A stretch of 64,000 nt of DNA from Cryobacterium sp. GrIS_2_6 (GTDB lineage: Bacteria; Actinomycetota; Actinomycetes; Actinomycetales; Microbacteriaceae), in NCBI RefSeq assembly GCF_035984545.1, contig NZ_JAXCHP010000001.1, positions 1,674,001 through 1,738,000 on the forward strand, in the 5' to 3' direction. The notes beneath the pieces are model-generated. The model saw only the letters and a list, made by a program, of their open reading frames with translations. It searched no databases and was not told where the DNA came from. This document shows positions 8,522 to 17,815 of the stretch, one piece after another. The translations under genes were made by a program, and so were the position numbers. Position 1 is the first letter of the stretch. Each line of letters starts with the position of its first letter.

Positions 8522-10563
8522 ATCCGGGCTCCGATCAGGCGCTTCACGGCCGTGAGCAGGCTGCCCTCGTCAAAGCCGCTCTTCAGGATGAACCCGTCGG
8601 CGCCCGCATCGAGACCCCGCTGCCTGTCCGCCTCGCTCGACCGTGAGCTGAGGATGAGCACGGGGATGTTCGTGAATGCGGGGTCCGCGCGGACCGCTTC
8701 CGTCAGTTCGAATCCGTCCATGTTGGGCATCTCGATGTCGGTGAGGATCAGCTCGGCGGCCTCCTCGGCGAGCCGGGCCAGGGCATCCGTGCCGTCGACG
8801 GCGACGCGGACGTCGAACCCCGCCCGTTCCAGGATGCTCCGCTGCAACTCCCGGATGGTGAGCGCGTCGTCCACGACGAGGATGCGCTGACGAGACGGTG
8901 CGACAGCGTCGGCACCCTGCTCCGGCGACCGGCCCCTGTCATTCTGGCGGGCACGGTGGATGAGGCCGGGCGGGTCGAGCACGATGAGCACGGAACCGTC
9001 CGGTTCGACGCTCGCACCCGCGACCGCCGGAAGGTGCGCCACCGCACCGCTCAGACCCGTGACGACGACATCGCGCTGTCCGACGAGGCGGTCGACCTGG
9101 AAACCGAAGCGGCGGGCCGTGTCGGCGAGGACCACGATCGGCCCGGTGCCCGGCCCGACGGCGGCCAGGTCAAGAGTCGCGGCGAGCGTCGCCACGGCGA
9201 CGGGCTGGTCATCGACCATGATCACCGGCCGGCCCTCGACACTCGAGGCATCGGACGGGTCGAAACCCTGGGACAGCACGACCCGGTGGAACGGCAGGGC
9301 GAACCGCTGGCCGCCGGACTCGACAAGAAGGCACCGCAGTACCGCAAGCGTGATCGGCACGATGACCCGGAATTCCGTGCCGAGGCCGGGCCTCGAGCGT
9401 ACCTCGACGCGCCCGTGTGCCGCTTCGACGTTGGCGCGCACGACATCGAGGCCGACGCCGCGCCCGGAGAGGTCGGTCACGATCCTGGTCGTCGACAGTC
9501 CGGCGTGGAAGACCAGGTGCAGGACGTCGTCCTCGCTCATTCCCCGGGTGTCGATGCCCTCGCGTTCCGCCTGTTCCCGGACCCGTGCAGTGTCGATGCC
9601 GCCGCCGTCGTCGGTGACGGCGATGATGACCTCGGAGCCGAGTTGCATGGCGTGCAAACGGATGCTGCCGTCCGCCGGCTTCCCCGTGGCGAGCCGCTGC
9701 GTGGTGTCCTCGATACCATGGTCGACGGCGTTCCTCACGAGGTGCAGCAGCACGTCGGACAGTTGCACAAGCATGCTCCGGTCGAGTTCGGTGTCGGCGC
9801 CCCGCACCTCCCAGTTGATCGTCTTGCCCGCCGCGCGCGCCAGGTCGCGCACGGCGCGCTGGAGTCGGTCGGTGATGGTGGCCAGGGCGATCATCCTGGT
9901 GCGCATGGCACGGTTCTGCAGTTCGTTGAGGGTACGTGAGAGGTCGGTGAATTCGGTGGCCAGCGTCGGGTCGACGCCGAATTTCTCGGTCAGCATCCGG
10001 CCGACCCGGAGGTGCGCCGAGGCCGATTCCCCGATCAGCCGCACCAGTTCGTCCAGACGTTCCATCGGCACCAGGACGGCGCCCCCGGAGTCCCTGGCCC
10101 ACGCGGTCTCCAGTACGGGGATCTCGGGGGGTTCCGACGCCGGTACGACCACGCCCGACTCCACCGCGACAAGGGAATCGCCGGGCCCGGTTTCACGCGG
10201 CTCCGTTTCGCCGTGGTCCCCTGCGCCCGGTTCCGGGTGATCACCGTCCCTGGTTCCGGCGATGACGCGGCCGAGACGGTCTACTCCGACAAGGAGCACG
10301 TCGATGATGTCCGCGGTGACGGCCTGAGTGCCGGCCCGCAGGCCCGCCACGATGTCCTCGAGCTCGTGGGCCTGGTGGCTCACGGCGTCGAGCCCCGCGA
10401 CGGCAGAGGATCCCTTGAGGGTGTGCAGTTCGCGGAAGATGGACCGGATCAGGGTCTCGTCTTCGCCGTGCTGTTCCAGCTGGAGCAGCAGCTGGTCGAG
10501 ATGCGCGAGCCGCACCTCGGCCTCCTGATTGAACAGTTCCCGCACCTCTTCGATGCCGAGCAC
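8518..10563 (-). CDS. cheA: CheA-type histidine kinase fused to a receiver domain (WspE-like)
   Basis: 681 aa hybrid kinase. Hpt domain with phosphorylatable His47 in FRELHTLKGSS; dimerisation region at about 170-235; ATPase domain with LVRNAVDHGIE, DDGGGID and GRGVGLDVV; CheW-like regulatory domain at about 400-530; and a C-terminal receiver with VVDDALTIR, LTDIEMPNMDG and the lysine in ILKSG. There is little room between Hpt and dimerisation domain for a P2 domain. The fused receiver can serve as phosphate sink or extra output. It should phosphorylate the REC-GGDEF protein, as no separate CheY is in the window. The ATGA overlap with cheB shows tight coupling. Confidence 0.94.
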   Translation of the reverse strand: MLGIEEVRELFNQEAEVRLAHLDQLLLQLEQHGEDETLIRSIFRELHTLKGSSAVAGLDAVSHQAHELEDIVAGLRAGTQAVTADIIDVLLVGVDRLGRVIAGTRDGDHPEPGAGDHGETEPRETGPGDSLVAVESGVVVPASEPPEIPVLETAWARDSGGAVLVPMERLDELVRLIGESASAHLRVGRMLTEKFGVDPTLATEFTDLSRTLNELQNRAMRTRMIALATITDRLQRAVRDLARAAGKTINWEVRGADTELDRSMLVQLSDVLLHLVRNAVDHGIEDTTQRLATGKPADGSIRLHAMQLGSEVIIAVTDDGGGIDTARVREQAEREGIDTRGMSEDDVLHLVFHAGLSTTRIVTDLSGRGVGLDVVRANVEAAHGRVEVRSRPGLGTEFRVIVPITLAVLRCLLVESGGQRFALPFHRVVLSQGFDPSDASSVEGRPVIMVDDQPVAVATLAATLDLAAVGPGTGPIVVLADTARRFGFQVDRLVGQRDVVVTGLSGAVAHLPAVAGASVEPDGSVLIVLDPPGLIHRARQNDRGRSPEQGADAVAPSRQRILVVDDALTIRELQRSILERAGFDVRVAVDGTDALARLAEEAAELILTDIEMPNMDGFELTEAVRADPAFTNIPVLILSSRSSEADRQRGLDAGADGFILKSGFDEGSLLTAVKRLIGARI

Positions 10564-10565
10564 GT

Positions 10566-11009
10566 TCAGCCGCCGATTCTGCCGGCGATGGCGATCTCGG
10601 TGCCGCGTCCGGTTCTCGCGGCCGACAGCAGCACGTCGGGATCGAGCAGCACGGCCACCCGCTTGTCCACACGATAGACGCCGGCAGTGCCGGGAAGGTC
10701 CGACGGCCCGATGGCGGTACCGAGGGCGACCCGCTGCGGGAGGGCCGTCACCGAAAGCCCGACGGGGCCGTGCCCGGTCTGCAGGATGACCGCGAACGCC
10801 AGCGGTCCCGCGTCGGGTAGTTGCAGCAGCCTCGCGGTGTCGAGGAGTGGGACGATCTGCCCCCGCAGGTTGAAGAGGCCGAGCACGTGAGGCGGCGCCG
10901 TGACCAGTCTGGTGAGGTCCGGCGGGGTGACGACCTGACTGACCCGGACGATCGGCACCGCAAAGAGATCGGAGCCGACCGCGAGCAGCAACGCCTGGAT
11001 TTGGTTCAT
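10566..11009 (-). CDS. cheW: CheW-like coupling protein (first copy, WspB position)
   Basis: 147 aa, one CheW domain: LLLAVGSDLFAVPIVRV, GLFNLRGQIVPLLD, LPQRVALG and a final VLLDPDVLL. Couples the receptor encoded just upstream to CheA. ATG 11009 gives a protein starting MNQIQALLLAVG; a longer frame to 11177 would run into the receptor gene and encodes an arginine-rich artefact. It lies 13 bases after the receptor stop and two bases before cheA. Confidence 0.9.
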   Translation of the reverse strand: MNQIQALLLAVGSDLFAVPIVRVSQVVTPPDLTRLVTAPPHVLGLFNLRGQIVPLLDTARLLQLPDAGPLAFAVILQTGHGPVGLSVTALPQRVALGTAIGPSDLPGTAGVYRVDKRVAVLLDPDVLLSAARTGRGTEIAIAGRIGG

Positions 11010-11022
11010 GCGAGCATCCGGG

Positions 11023-12963
11023 TCATGGTCGGCCGGTGCCGGCACCCGCGGTCTCGAGATTGTGTGCGAGATCGGCAAGGTCTCCGGCAGAACCGGCGAT
11101 CTGCTGTGCCGTGATCGAGATCTGGCGGCTGGCGTCGGTGAGCTGCTCCATGGTCTCGACGACCTGCGCTGTCGCACTGCGCTGCTGCTGGGTGGTGAGG
11201 CTGACCTGTTCGTTGGCGTCGGTCACAGCCTCGAGCTGCACGAGGCCCAGCTGCATCTGCTTTGCGCCCTTCTCCATCGCCATGACCGTGGCGTTCGTCT
11301 CCCGCTGCACGCCCTTCACGATCGCCGCGATGTCGCCTGCGGACGCCTTGGACCGTTCCGCGAGCCGGCGGACCTCGTCGGCGACGACCGCAAAACCGCG
11401 CCCGTGCTCTCCCGCACGTGCCGCTTCTATCGCGGCGTTGAGGGCGAGCAGGTTGGTCTGGTCGGCGATGTCGTTGATGAGCACGAGCAACACGTCGATG
11501 TCATTGACCCGCTCGGCGAGGGCGAGCGTGCGCTCGCTCGAACGGTTGATATCGGTTTCGGCCTGCACCAGGTTGTGCCTGGTCTCGGCGGCCTGACGGG
11601 CGACCGCGTCGACGGTGTCCGCGATCGCGACGGACGACCGCGCGAGTTCCTCCGTGGTCGCTGTCGCCTCGGTGACCGCAGCGCTCTGCTGGGTCGTGAT
11701 CGCGGCCAGTTCGTCGGACGACGCCGACAGCTCTGTCGCCGCGGAATTCACTTCGATCCCTGCAGAGCCCAGCTGGGAGATCAGCGTCTGCGAGGTGGCC
11801 AGCATGGCATTGAGGGATTCGGCGAGGGTCACGAGCTCGGCGGCACCGCTGGGCCTGGCTCGCGCAGCGAGGTCTCCGCCGGCCGCCTTGTGCGCCACCG
11901 CACTGAGCTGCCGGACCGAGCGAATCGTGCTCCACGCCAGCGCGGTCGAGACCACCACCGCGAGCACGGCGCCGAGGACGACGAGGAGGGTCGCGCGTTG
12001 CGTCTGGTCAGTCACAGGGGCGAGCACTGTGCCGGCCTGCTCCTTTACGACGAGGACCCAGTTCAGGTCCTTGACCACGTCGAAACCGCCGAAGACGTCA
12101 TGGCCCCGATAGTCGATGAACCGGGCGGTGCCGGCTACGTGGGTGTCCAAGGCTTCCCGAGTCGCCGCCGTGTCGACGACCGTCGACAGCGCTCCACCTT
12201 CGAGGAGGGACACCCCGTCGCTGACCTTCATCGGCGACGCGGTGTCGTAGATCAGCTTGTCCTGCGAGTCGGACACCACGATTTCGTCGCCGGCGTTGAG
12301 TTCGGGATTGAGAAGTGTGGCGAGCACTGCCGGGTCGAGATCCGCGATCAGTACGGCGCGGACGTGACCGTCGGCATCCGTGATCGGCTGGGCCATGATC
12401 CAGTCGATCTGCTTTCCCTCGCGGACCAGCGAGGTGACCACCGTCTTGCCGGACGTCGCAGCCTGGAACCAGACGAGTCCAGAGGGTGCTATCTGGATAT
12501 TGGGGCGGCTCGTCGCCAGGACCTTGCCGGAGACATCGGCAATCTCGAGCAGTGTATAGCTACCGTACGCCTTATCGAGTCCGGCCAGTTGGGTGGCCGT
12601 TTCGGGAGAGTCGAACGGCTCTGCGACCCTCGTCGCCACCACCGCCAGGTCAGTCCGGCGCTCTCCAAGCCAGTTCTCCAGCTGCAGGGTGATCGCGCGC
12701 GCAACGGTGACGCCCTTATCCTGGGCGGCGGCGGCGAGGCTCGTTGCGGACTGTTGGGTGAGCAGCACGGCCAGTAAGACCATCAGCGGCACCGAGACGA
12801 GCAGGCTCGCTGCGACCAGCTGAACACCGAATCGACGGGGTAGACGGCGGAGGCGTCGCAAGAACGCCGGGTGCACGGGAGCCTCGGCTCCGCCGGCTCG
12901 ACGCTCGGAAATCGGGCGGGGAGAGACGGTTGCAGGCATGGTCTTCAACTCTGGCGTGCTCAC
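11023..12963 (-). CDS. Methyl-accepting chemotaxis protein (dCache-HAMP-MA), WspA position
   Basis: 646-aa receptor and first gene of the chemosensory operon. Cytoplasmic basic tail, first membrane helix at about 48-70, an extracellular double-Cache-like domain at about 75-300 (with [15 protein letters not shown] and [10 protein letters not shown]), a second helix near 320-340, HAMP, then the long signalling coiled coil. The hairpin tip is well conserved: [20 protein letters not shown] followed by [10 protein letters not shown]. The ligand is unknown. The start codon used is GTG 12963; an internal ATG eight codons on is an alternative. No dedicated sensor partner is nearby. Confidence 0.93.
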   Translation of the reverse strand: MSTPELKTMPATVSPRPISERRAGGAEAPVHPAFLRRLRRLPRRFGVQLVAASLLVSVPLMVLLAVLLTQQSATSLAAAAQDKGVTVARAITLQLENWLGERRTDLAVVATRVAEPFDSPETATQLAGLDKAYGSYTLLEIADVSGKVLATSRPNIQIAPSGLVWFQAATSGKTVVTSLVREGKQIDWIMAQPITDADGHVRAVLIADLDPAVLATLLNPELNAGDEIVVSDSQDKLIYDTASPMKVSDGVSLLEGGALSTVVDTAATREALDTHVAGTARFIDYRGHDVFGGFDVVKDLNWVLVVKEQAGTVLAPVTDQTQRATLLVVLGAVLAVVVSTALAWSTIRSVRQLSAVAHKAAGGDLAARARPSGAAELVTLAESLNAMLATSQTLISQLGSAGIEVNSAATELSASSDELAAITTQQSAAVTEATATTEELARSSVAIADTVDAVARQAAETRHNLVQAETDINRSSERTLALAERVNDIDVLLVLINDIADQTNLLALNAAIEAARAGEHGRGFAVVADEVRRLAERSKASAGDIAAIVKGVQRETNATVMAMEKGAKQMQLGLVQLEAVTDANEQVSLTTQQQRSATAQVVETMEQLTDASRQISITAQQIAGSAGDLADLAHNLETAGAGTGRP

Positions 12964-13100
12964 GTGGTGCCGGTCCTGTCCATTCGGTAGACCGGCTCAC
13001 CCGAGGGTCCCGTGCCTTTGCGACCCCGCCTCTCGACGGGTGTGCCTTCTGCAACTGACAGATCGGACGAATTCGCCCGATGAATCACCTGATTCGTACT
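12964..13100 (-). promoter_or_regulatory. Leader region of the chemosensory operon
   Basis: 137 bases between the csrA stop and the receptor start, the only sizeable gap between the flagellar operon and the chemosensory operon. It is AT-richer near 13060-13100 than its surroundings, as expected for a promoter. A weak sigma-28-like TCCGATCT is present on the minus strand but without a matching -35, so the promoter class is open. Read-through from the flagellar operon is also possible. Confidence 0.4.
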
Positions 13101-13409
13101 TTAGCAGTCAGGAAGGGCGTCGGGCGGGGCGGTGGGCGCGGCAGCGGGCGCGGCCGACGGGCGTACCAGGCCGAGCGCGGCCTTGAGCTGCGCCTCGGCG
13201 TCCTCGTCCTCGGAAAGGCTCCCCCCCCTGCTCGCGGACAGGTTCGCCTCAATGACGGCTCGGAGCACCTCGTCGCGCTGGATCCTGACACCGCGCGGGG
13301 CATCGACGCCGATGCGGATGCTGTCGCCGCGCACATCGAGGACGGTGATGACGATGTCATCGCCGATGAGGATTTTCTCCCCCGGTTTGCGCGTGAGAAC
13401 CAGCATCAT
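13101..13409 (-). CDS. csrA: Carbon storage regulator CsrA with extended C-terminus
   Basis: The first 60 residues are a textbook CsrA: MLVLTRKPGEKILIGDDIVI, GVDAPRGVRIQRDEV. CsrA dimers bind GGA motifs in 5' leaders and block translation, classically of flagellin mRNA. The protein is 102 aa against the usual 60-75; the extra 40 residues are acidic, then Ala/Pro-rich (SEDEDAEAQLKAALG, then PAAAPTAPP). It is the last gene of the long flagellar operon, overlapping the FlhF-like gene by ATGA. Its antagonist FliW is encoded at 45.1 kb. Confidence 0.93.
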   Translation of the reverse strand: MMLVLTRKPGEKILIGDDIVITVLDVRGDSIRIGVDAPRGVRIQRDEVLRAVIEANLSASRGGSLSEDEDAEAQLKAALGLVRPSAAPAAAPTAPPDALPDC

Positions 13410-14581
13410 GCCAGCCTAGCGCGGGCATCGGGCGTGTCAGGGAGGCGGCCTGCGCGCGGTCCGAGCGTCGCGGACGCTGCTGGGGCACCGTCGACCCAGC
13501 CGACCGGAATCCCGAGGTCGTCGACGGTTTCCGGGGAGGACGTCGTCGTCGACCCGACCACGGCGACCGCGTCGATCGGAATGATCGCCGCGACCCGCCC
13601 GACCCAGTCGGCCGTGTCCGAGGGCTTCCGGCCGGCATCCACCACGGCCCAGGTCTGGTCCGCGCCGACCATGAGCAGGTCACCGCCGAGGTACTCGCGG
13701 TCCCCCGGGGTCTCGCCGATGCCGAAGGCGAGGAAACACGTGCGCCCGCGGGCGACTCCCCCGGCGCGCGCAGCGAGGGCAGAGCGCCGGTCGTCGACGC
13801 GACGGGCCCCCTCCGACACCACGGAGCCGGCCACGAGCACCTCGGCGGCCCCGTCCATTGCGGCCATCATCCCGGCGACACGCAAGGTCTCCGCGGGCGC
13901 GCCGACGAGCACGACGAGGTCTCCGGGGTGCGTGAAGGGTCGCGGCACGGCCGCCGTGCCCGCGCGTCCTGGCCACGGATGCCCGGCCCGGGTCGAAAGA
14001 GTCGCGGGCCGTTCGTGTGTCCCCGCGTTCCGCGGCGATCCGGCACCGGTCGCGGAACCCGACGGCTCCGGCTCGCGCACGGGCCCGGGCAGCGCCCCGG
14101 ACACCCGCTCAGGAACCGGCTCGGCGACGGTGAAGGTGAGTTCGTCCATCAGCTGGGCGAAGCCGGCGGACCCGGTCGACAGGAGCGGGGTCTGGACCGA
14201 GGCTCGCGGCCTCCCGAGGGTTCCCGCATCGTCGGCCCCGTCGGCGTCCTCGAGCAGGGCGAGGATCCCGAGCCGGGCGGCGCGTCCGGGATGGGCGTCG
14301 CCGTTTCCGGCGCCGGCAACGGCACCGTCACCGTCACCGTCACCGTGCTCGTCGCGCTCGAGCGGCATCATCCGCACCGGCTGGGCGTGCGCGGCTCGGC
14401 GGCGCCGCTCGGGCACTTCGACCGTGACCTCGTAGTGGCGGCTGGCGAAGAAGCCGCGGATGCCGCCGACCGTGACGCGTTCGGCGGAGATTATGCGGGC
14501 ATCCGCCCCGTGTTCGGCGAGGATGCGTGCCTTCAGTTCCGGAAGCGTCGGACCGTCAAGCTGAAATCGTTTCGGTTCCAC
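13406..14581 (-). CDS. FlhF-like protein lacking a nucleotide-binding P-loop
   Basis: 391 aa between flhA and csrA. The N-terminus (FQLDGPTLPELKARILAEHG, ARIISAERVTVGGIRGFFA) matches the B-domain start of FlhF, the SRP-type GTPase that sites flagella. The C-terminal third follows the G-domain layout, but where FlhF has the Walker lysine this protein reads LVVLVGAPAETLRVAG, with no GKT/S. Later segments (FLAFGIGETPG, TWAVVDAGRKPSDT, IIPIDAVAVVGSTTTSS) resemble FlhF G-domain strands. So it is probably a pseudo-GTPase relative that keeps the fold. It overlaps flhA by 26 bases. FlhG is not in the window. Confidence 0.72.
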   Translation of the reverse strand: MEPKRFQLDGPTLPELKARILAEHGADARIISAERVTVGGIRGFFASRHYEVTVEVPERRRRAAHAQPVRMMPLERDEHGDGDGDGAVAGAGNGDAHPGRAARLGILALLEDADGADDAGTLGRPRASVQTPLLSTGSAGFAQLMDELTFTVAEPVPERVSGALPGPVREPEPSGSATGAGSPRNAGTHERPATLSTRAGHPWPGRAGTAAVPRPFTHPGDLVVLVGAPAETLRVAGMMAAMDGAAEVLVAGSVVSEGARRVDDRRSALAARAGGVARGRTCFLAFGIGETPGDREYLGGDLLMVGADQTWAVVDAGRKPSDTADWVGRVAAIIPIDAVAVVGSTTTSSPETVDDLGIPVGWVDGAPAASATLGPRAGRLPDTPDARARLA

Positions 14582-16607
14582 GGACCACCCCCACGGTCTC
14601 GATGGCGACGTTCGCGGAGGTGACCTCGAGGTAGGACAGCACGGGGAGCCCGCCGGTCTGCGCGGAGACGAGCCGGTGGATCGCCGGGCGGAGGGCCGGG
14701 GCGCAGACGAGCACGGCGGTCAGCCCGCTCGCCTCGACGGTGGCGAGCGAGGCCTTGAGCGAGCCCAGGATCGCGTCGATCCGCGCGGGTTCAAGCATGA
14801 TCTGGGTGCCCTGCTCTGAGGCGCGCATGCCCTCGAGCAGGGACTGCTCGAGACCGGGCTCGATCATGATCACGCGGAGCAGGCCCTCGTCGAGGTATTG
14901 GGCGGCGAGAGCCGGGCCGAGGCCCTGCCTCGCGGCCTCGATCAGGCCCTCAGGGTCGGTCGATGCCTTCGCCCGGAGCGAGAGCGCCTCGTAGATCCGG
15001 GAGAGGTCGTTGATCGGGATCTTCTCCATAAGGAGGCCCTGGAGCACCCGCTGCACCTCGGCGAGGGACAGCATGCCGGGGATCAGGTCGTCGACGGCCG
15101 CCGGGTTGACCTGCTTGACGCCGTCGGTCAGCACCCGCACATCCTCCCGGGTGAGCAGCCGTGCCGCATTTCCGGTGACGATCGAGGAGAGGTGGGTCAC
15201 GAGCACGGACACCCGGTCGATGACGGTCGCGCCGGCCATCTCCGCGCTGTGCCGCATCTCGCTCGGCACCCACTTGCCGGCGAGGCCGAAGACCGGCTCG
15301 ACGGTCGCGGTGCCCGGCAGGCCCTCGAGGTTGTCACCGAGGGCGAGCACCTTGCCGGACGGCGCGAGCCCGCGGCCGGCCTCGACGCCGGCGATGCGGA
15401 TGACGTAGGTCGCGGAGGGCAGTTCGACGCTGTCGCGGGTGCGGACCGGTGGAACGACGACGCCGAGGTCGATCGCAATCTTGCGGCGGAGGGCCCGTAC
15501 CCGGGCGAGCAGGTCGTCCTGGGCTCCGGAGACGAGGTCGACGAGATCGGAGGCGAGCAGGATCTCGAGGGCGTGCACCCGCATCGACTCGATCAGATCC
15601 TCCGGGGTGTCCGAGCGCACCGGCGCCCGTTCGGCCACGACGGCGGCCGCCTTCCTGGCCTGCTCGCGGGCTTCGCTCGCCTTGATCCGCTGGGAGACGA
15701 GCAGCAGGCTCGCCCCGGCGACCACGAACGGGAGGATCGGCATCCCGGGAATGAGTGCCATCAGCAGGGCCGCGCCGCCGGCGATCATGAGCGCGTTGCG
15801 GGACTGGGTGAGCTGCGCGGATGCGGTCGCCCCGATGTCGGACTCGGCGTTGGACCTGGTCACGATCATGCCGGTGGACACGGCCATCAGGAGGGCTGGG
15901 ATCTGGGTGACGAGCCCGTCGCCGATGGTCAGGAGCGAGTACGTGCTCATCGCGTCGGTGATCGACATGCCGCGCTGGATCATCCCGATGCCGATGCCAC
16001 CGACGAGGTTGATGATGATGATGATGATCCCGGCGATCGCGTCACCCTTGACGAACTTCGACGCGCCGTCCATCGCGCCGTAGAAGTCGGCCTCCGCGGA
16101 GACCTCCGCCCGGCGTTCCCTGGCCTGGGTGTCGGTGATCAGGCCGGCGTTGAGGTCGGCGTCGATCGCCATCTGCTTGCCGGGCATGGCATCGAGGGTG
16201 AACCGGGCTCCGACCTCGGCGACCCGCTCGGCGCCCTTGGTGACGACGACGAACTGGATCACGACGAGGATCAGGAAGATCACGGCGCCGATGATGATCG
16301 ACCCGCCGACGGCGACCTGGCCGAACGAGGCGATCACCTGGCCGGCGTAGCCGTCGCCGAGCACCAGGCGGGTGGATGCGACGTTGAGGCCCAGCCGGAA
16401 CAGGGTCGCCACGAGGAGGAGGGACGGGAACACCGAGAAGTCGAGCGGCTTCTTGACGAACATGGTCGTGAGCAGCACCACGAGGCCGAGCAGGATGTTG
16501 ACGATGATGAGCATGTCGAGGAGCACGGCGGGGACCGGGACGACGAGGAGCAGGATGATGCCGACGACGCCGATCGGGACGGCGAGCCTGGCGAGGGTGG
16601 TCTTCAT
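14556..16607 (-). CDS. flhA: Flagellar export gate protein FlhA
   Basis: 683 aa, full length. About eight membrane helices in the first 310 residues, the FHIPEP-type signature region (FRLGLNVASTRLVLGDG, ERVAEVGARFTLDAMPGKQM, DADLNAGLI), then the large cytoplasmic domain that docks chaperone-substrate complexes. ATG 16607 overlaps the flhB stop by ATGA. Part of the type III export apparatus with FlhB, FliP, FliQ, FliR, all in this operon. Confidence 0.97.
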   Translation of the reverse strand: MKTTLARLAVPIGVVGIILLLVVPVPAVLLDMLIIVNILLGLVVLLTTMFVKKPLDFSVFPSLLLVATLFRLGLNVASTRLVLGDGYAGQVIASFGQVAVGGSIIIGAVIFLILVVIQFVVVTKGAERVAEVGARFTLDAMPGKQMAIDADLNAGLITDTQARERRAEVSAEADFYGAMDGASKFVKGDAIAGIIIIIINLVGGIGIGMIQRGMSITDAMSTYSLLTIGDGLVTQIPALLMAVSTGMIVTRSNAESDIGATASAQLTQSRNALMIAGGAALLMALIPGMPILPFVVAGASLLLVSQRIKASEAREQARKAAAVVAERAPVRSDTPEDLIESMRVHALEILLASDLVDLVSGAQDDLLARVRALRRKIAIDLGVVVPPVRTRDSVELPSATYVIRIAGVEAGRGLAPSGKVLALGDNLEGLPGTATVEPVFGLAGKWVPSEMRHSAEMAGATVIDRVSVLVTHLSSIVTGNAARLLTREDVRVLTDGVKQVNPAAVDDLIPGMLSLAEVQRVLQGLLMEKIPINDLSRIYEALSLRAKASTDPEGLIEAARQGLGPALAAQYLDEGLLRVIMIEPGLEQSLLEGMRASEQGTQIMLEPARIDAILGSLKASLATVEASGLTAVLVCAPALRPAIHRLVSAQTGGLPVLSYLEVTSANVAIETVGVVRGTETISA

Positions 16608-17815
16608 CGGGAACCTCCGGTGGAGTGAGCGGCGGAGCGGGAGGCGGAGCGGGAGGGTGAACCGGGAGCGGATGCCCCGGAGAACACGGGCGACGCGGCG
16701 TGGACGGCCTGGGTGAGGGTGTGCACGCCGGCGTCCTCGCCGTAGCCGGTCGTGTACCCGGAGCCGCGCGCCGAGCCGCGGGTCTTGAGCGCGAGCACGA
16801 AGGCGAGCACGCGGGCGACGGCGTTGTAGAGCTCGACCGGGATCTCGTCACCGAGCTTGCAGGCGCTGTGCAGGGCACGGGCGAGCGGGATGTCGCGCAC
16901 GATCGGCACGCCGTCGGTCGCCGCCTGCTCGCGGATGCGCAGCGCGATGACGCCTGCCCCCGTCGCGACGACCCTCGGTGCCGACTTACCCGGCTCGTAG
17001 CGGAGGGCGACGGCGAAGTGGGTCGGGTTGACGAGCACGACGTCGGCGGTCGAGACGGATGCGATCATCCGGTTCCGGCTCATGGCGAGCTGCCGGGAGC
17101 GGCGTTGCGACTTGATCCGTGGGTCGCCTTCCGAGCTCTTGTTCTCGTCGGTGACCTCTTTTTTGGTCATCCGGGTGCGTTTGCGGTTGCGGCGCATCAC
17201 CACGAAGACGTCGGCGGCGGCGAGCACGAGGCCGGACACGACGGCCGCCTGCACGAGCGAGGCGGCGCCTCCCCCTGCCGCGTCGATCAGGGCGGCGACC
17301 GGAAGGCCGCCCGCGGTCATCAGGATCGGGGCGAGCCCCTGGATCACCAGGGTCAGCACGACGCCGACCGCCGCGGTCTTCAGTAGTGCCTTGACGCCCT
17401 GCCAGACCGCCTGGCCGCCGAAGGTGCGGCCGAGCCCGGTGACGAGGTTGAACTGGTCGTACTTGCCCTCGAGTTTCTTGAGGTGGACGCCGCCCTGGGC
17501 GGCGGCACCGATGAGCACGACGGCGAACACGGTCGCGAGCATCGGGGTCAGGGTGCCGGCGAGAGAGGAGAACGCGTCGCCCATCAGCTGCTCGGCGAGT
17601 TCGGGGCTCGGATTCGCGACGATCGCGTGCAGTCCGTCGAGCTGGCTGGCGCCGGCCTGGGACCCGAGGCTGATCGTGACGGGGGCGAGGGCGGCGGCGG
17701 CGCCGATTCCGATCCACGCGGTGAGGTCCTGCGACTTGGAGAGCTGGCCCTTGGCGCGGACCTCCTTCATCCGCTTATCGGTGGCCTGCTCGGTCTTTTC
17801 GCCGGAGTCCGACAT
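16604..17815 (-). CDS. flhB: Flagellar export switch protein FlhB
   Basis: 403 aa. Starts MSDSGEKTEQATDKRMKEVR as typical FlhB, followed by four membrane segments, then the cytoplasmic domain with the autocleavage motif NPTH in VLVNPTHFAVALRY. Cleavage there switches export from rod/hook to filament substrates. The tail after about residue 350 is long and Ser/Gly-rich compared with standard FlhB. It directly follows the fliR stop with no gap. Confidence 0.97.
   Translation of the reverse strand: MSDSGEKTEQATDKRMKEVRAKGQLSKSQDLTAWIGIGAAAALAPVTISLGSQAGASQLDGLHAIVANPSPELAEQLMGDAFSSLAGTLTPMLATVFAVVLIGAAAQGGVHLKKLEGKYDQFNLVTGLGRTFGGQAVWQGVKALLKTAAVGVVLTLVIQGLAPILMTAGGLPVAALIDAAGGGAASLVQAAVVSGLVLAAADVFVVMRRNRKRTRMTKKEVTDENKSSEGDPRIKSQRRSRQLAMSRNRMIASVSTADVVLVNPTHFAVALRYEPGKSAPRVVATGAGVIALRIREQAATDGVPIVRDIPLARALHSACKLGDEIPVELYNAVARVLAFVLALKTRGSARGSGYTTGYGEDAGVHTLTQAVHAASPVFSGASAPGSPSRSASRSAAHSTGGSR

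Noticed and set aside
13041..13100. Sigma-28 promoter before the chemosensory operon
   Set aside because: TCCGATCT and a TAAAG are present on the minus strand, but their spacing (32 bases) is far from 15 and the -10 deviates at two positions.
12964..13186. Short plus-strand ORFs opposite csrA and the receptor leader
   Set aside because: They run antisense to csrA, are rich in Arg/Ala/Pro and have no ribosome site.
14898..16628. 576-aa plus-strand ORF opposite flhA
   Set aside because: Mirror frame of high-GC coding DNA with Asp/Gly/His/Arg-rich composition; flhA on the other strand is fully conserved.
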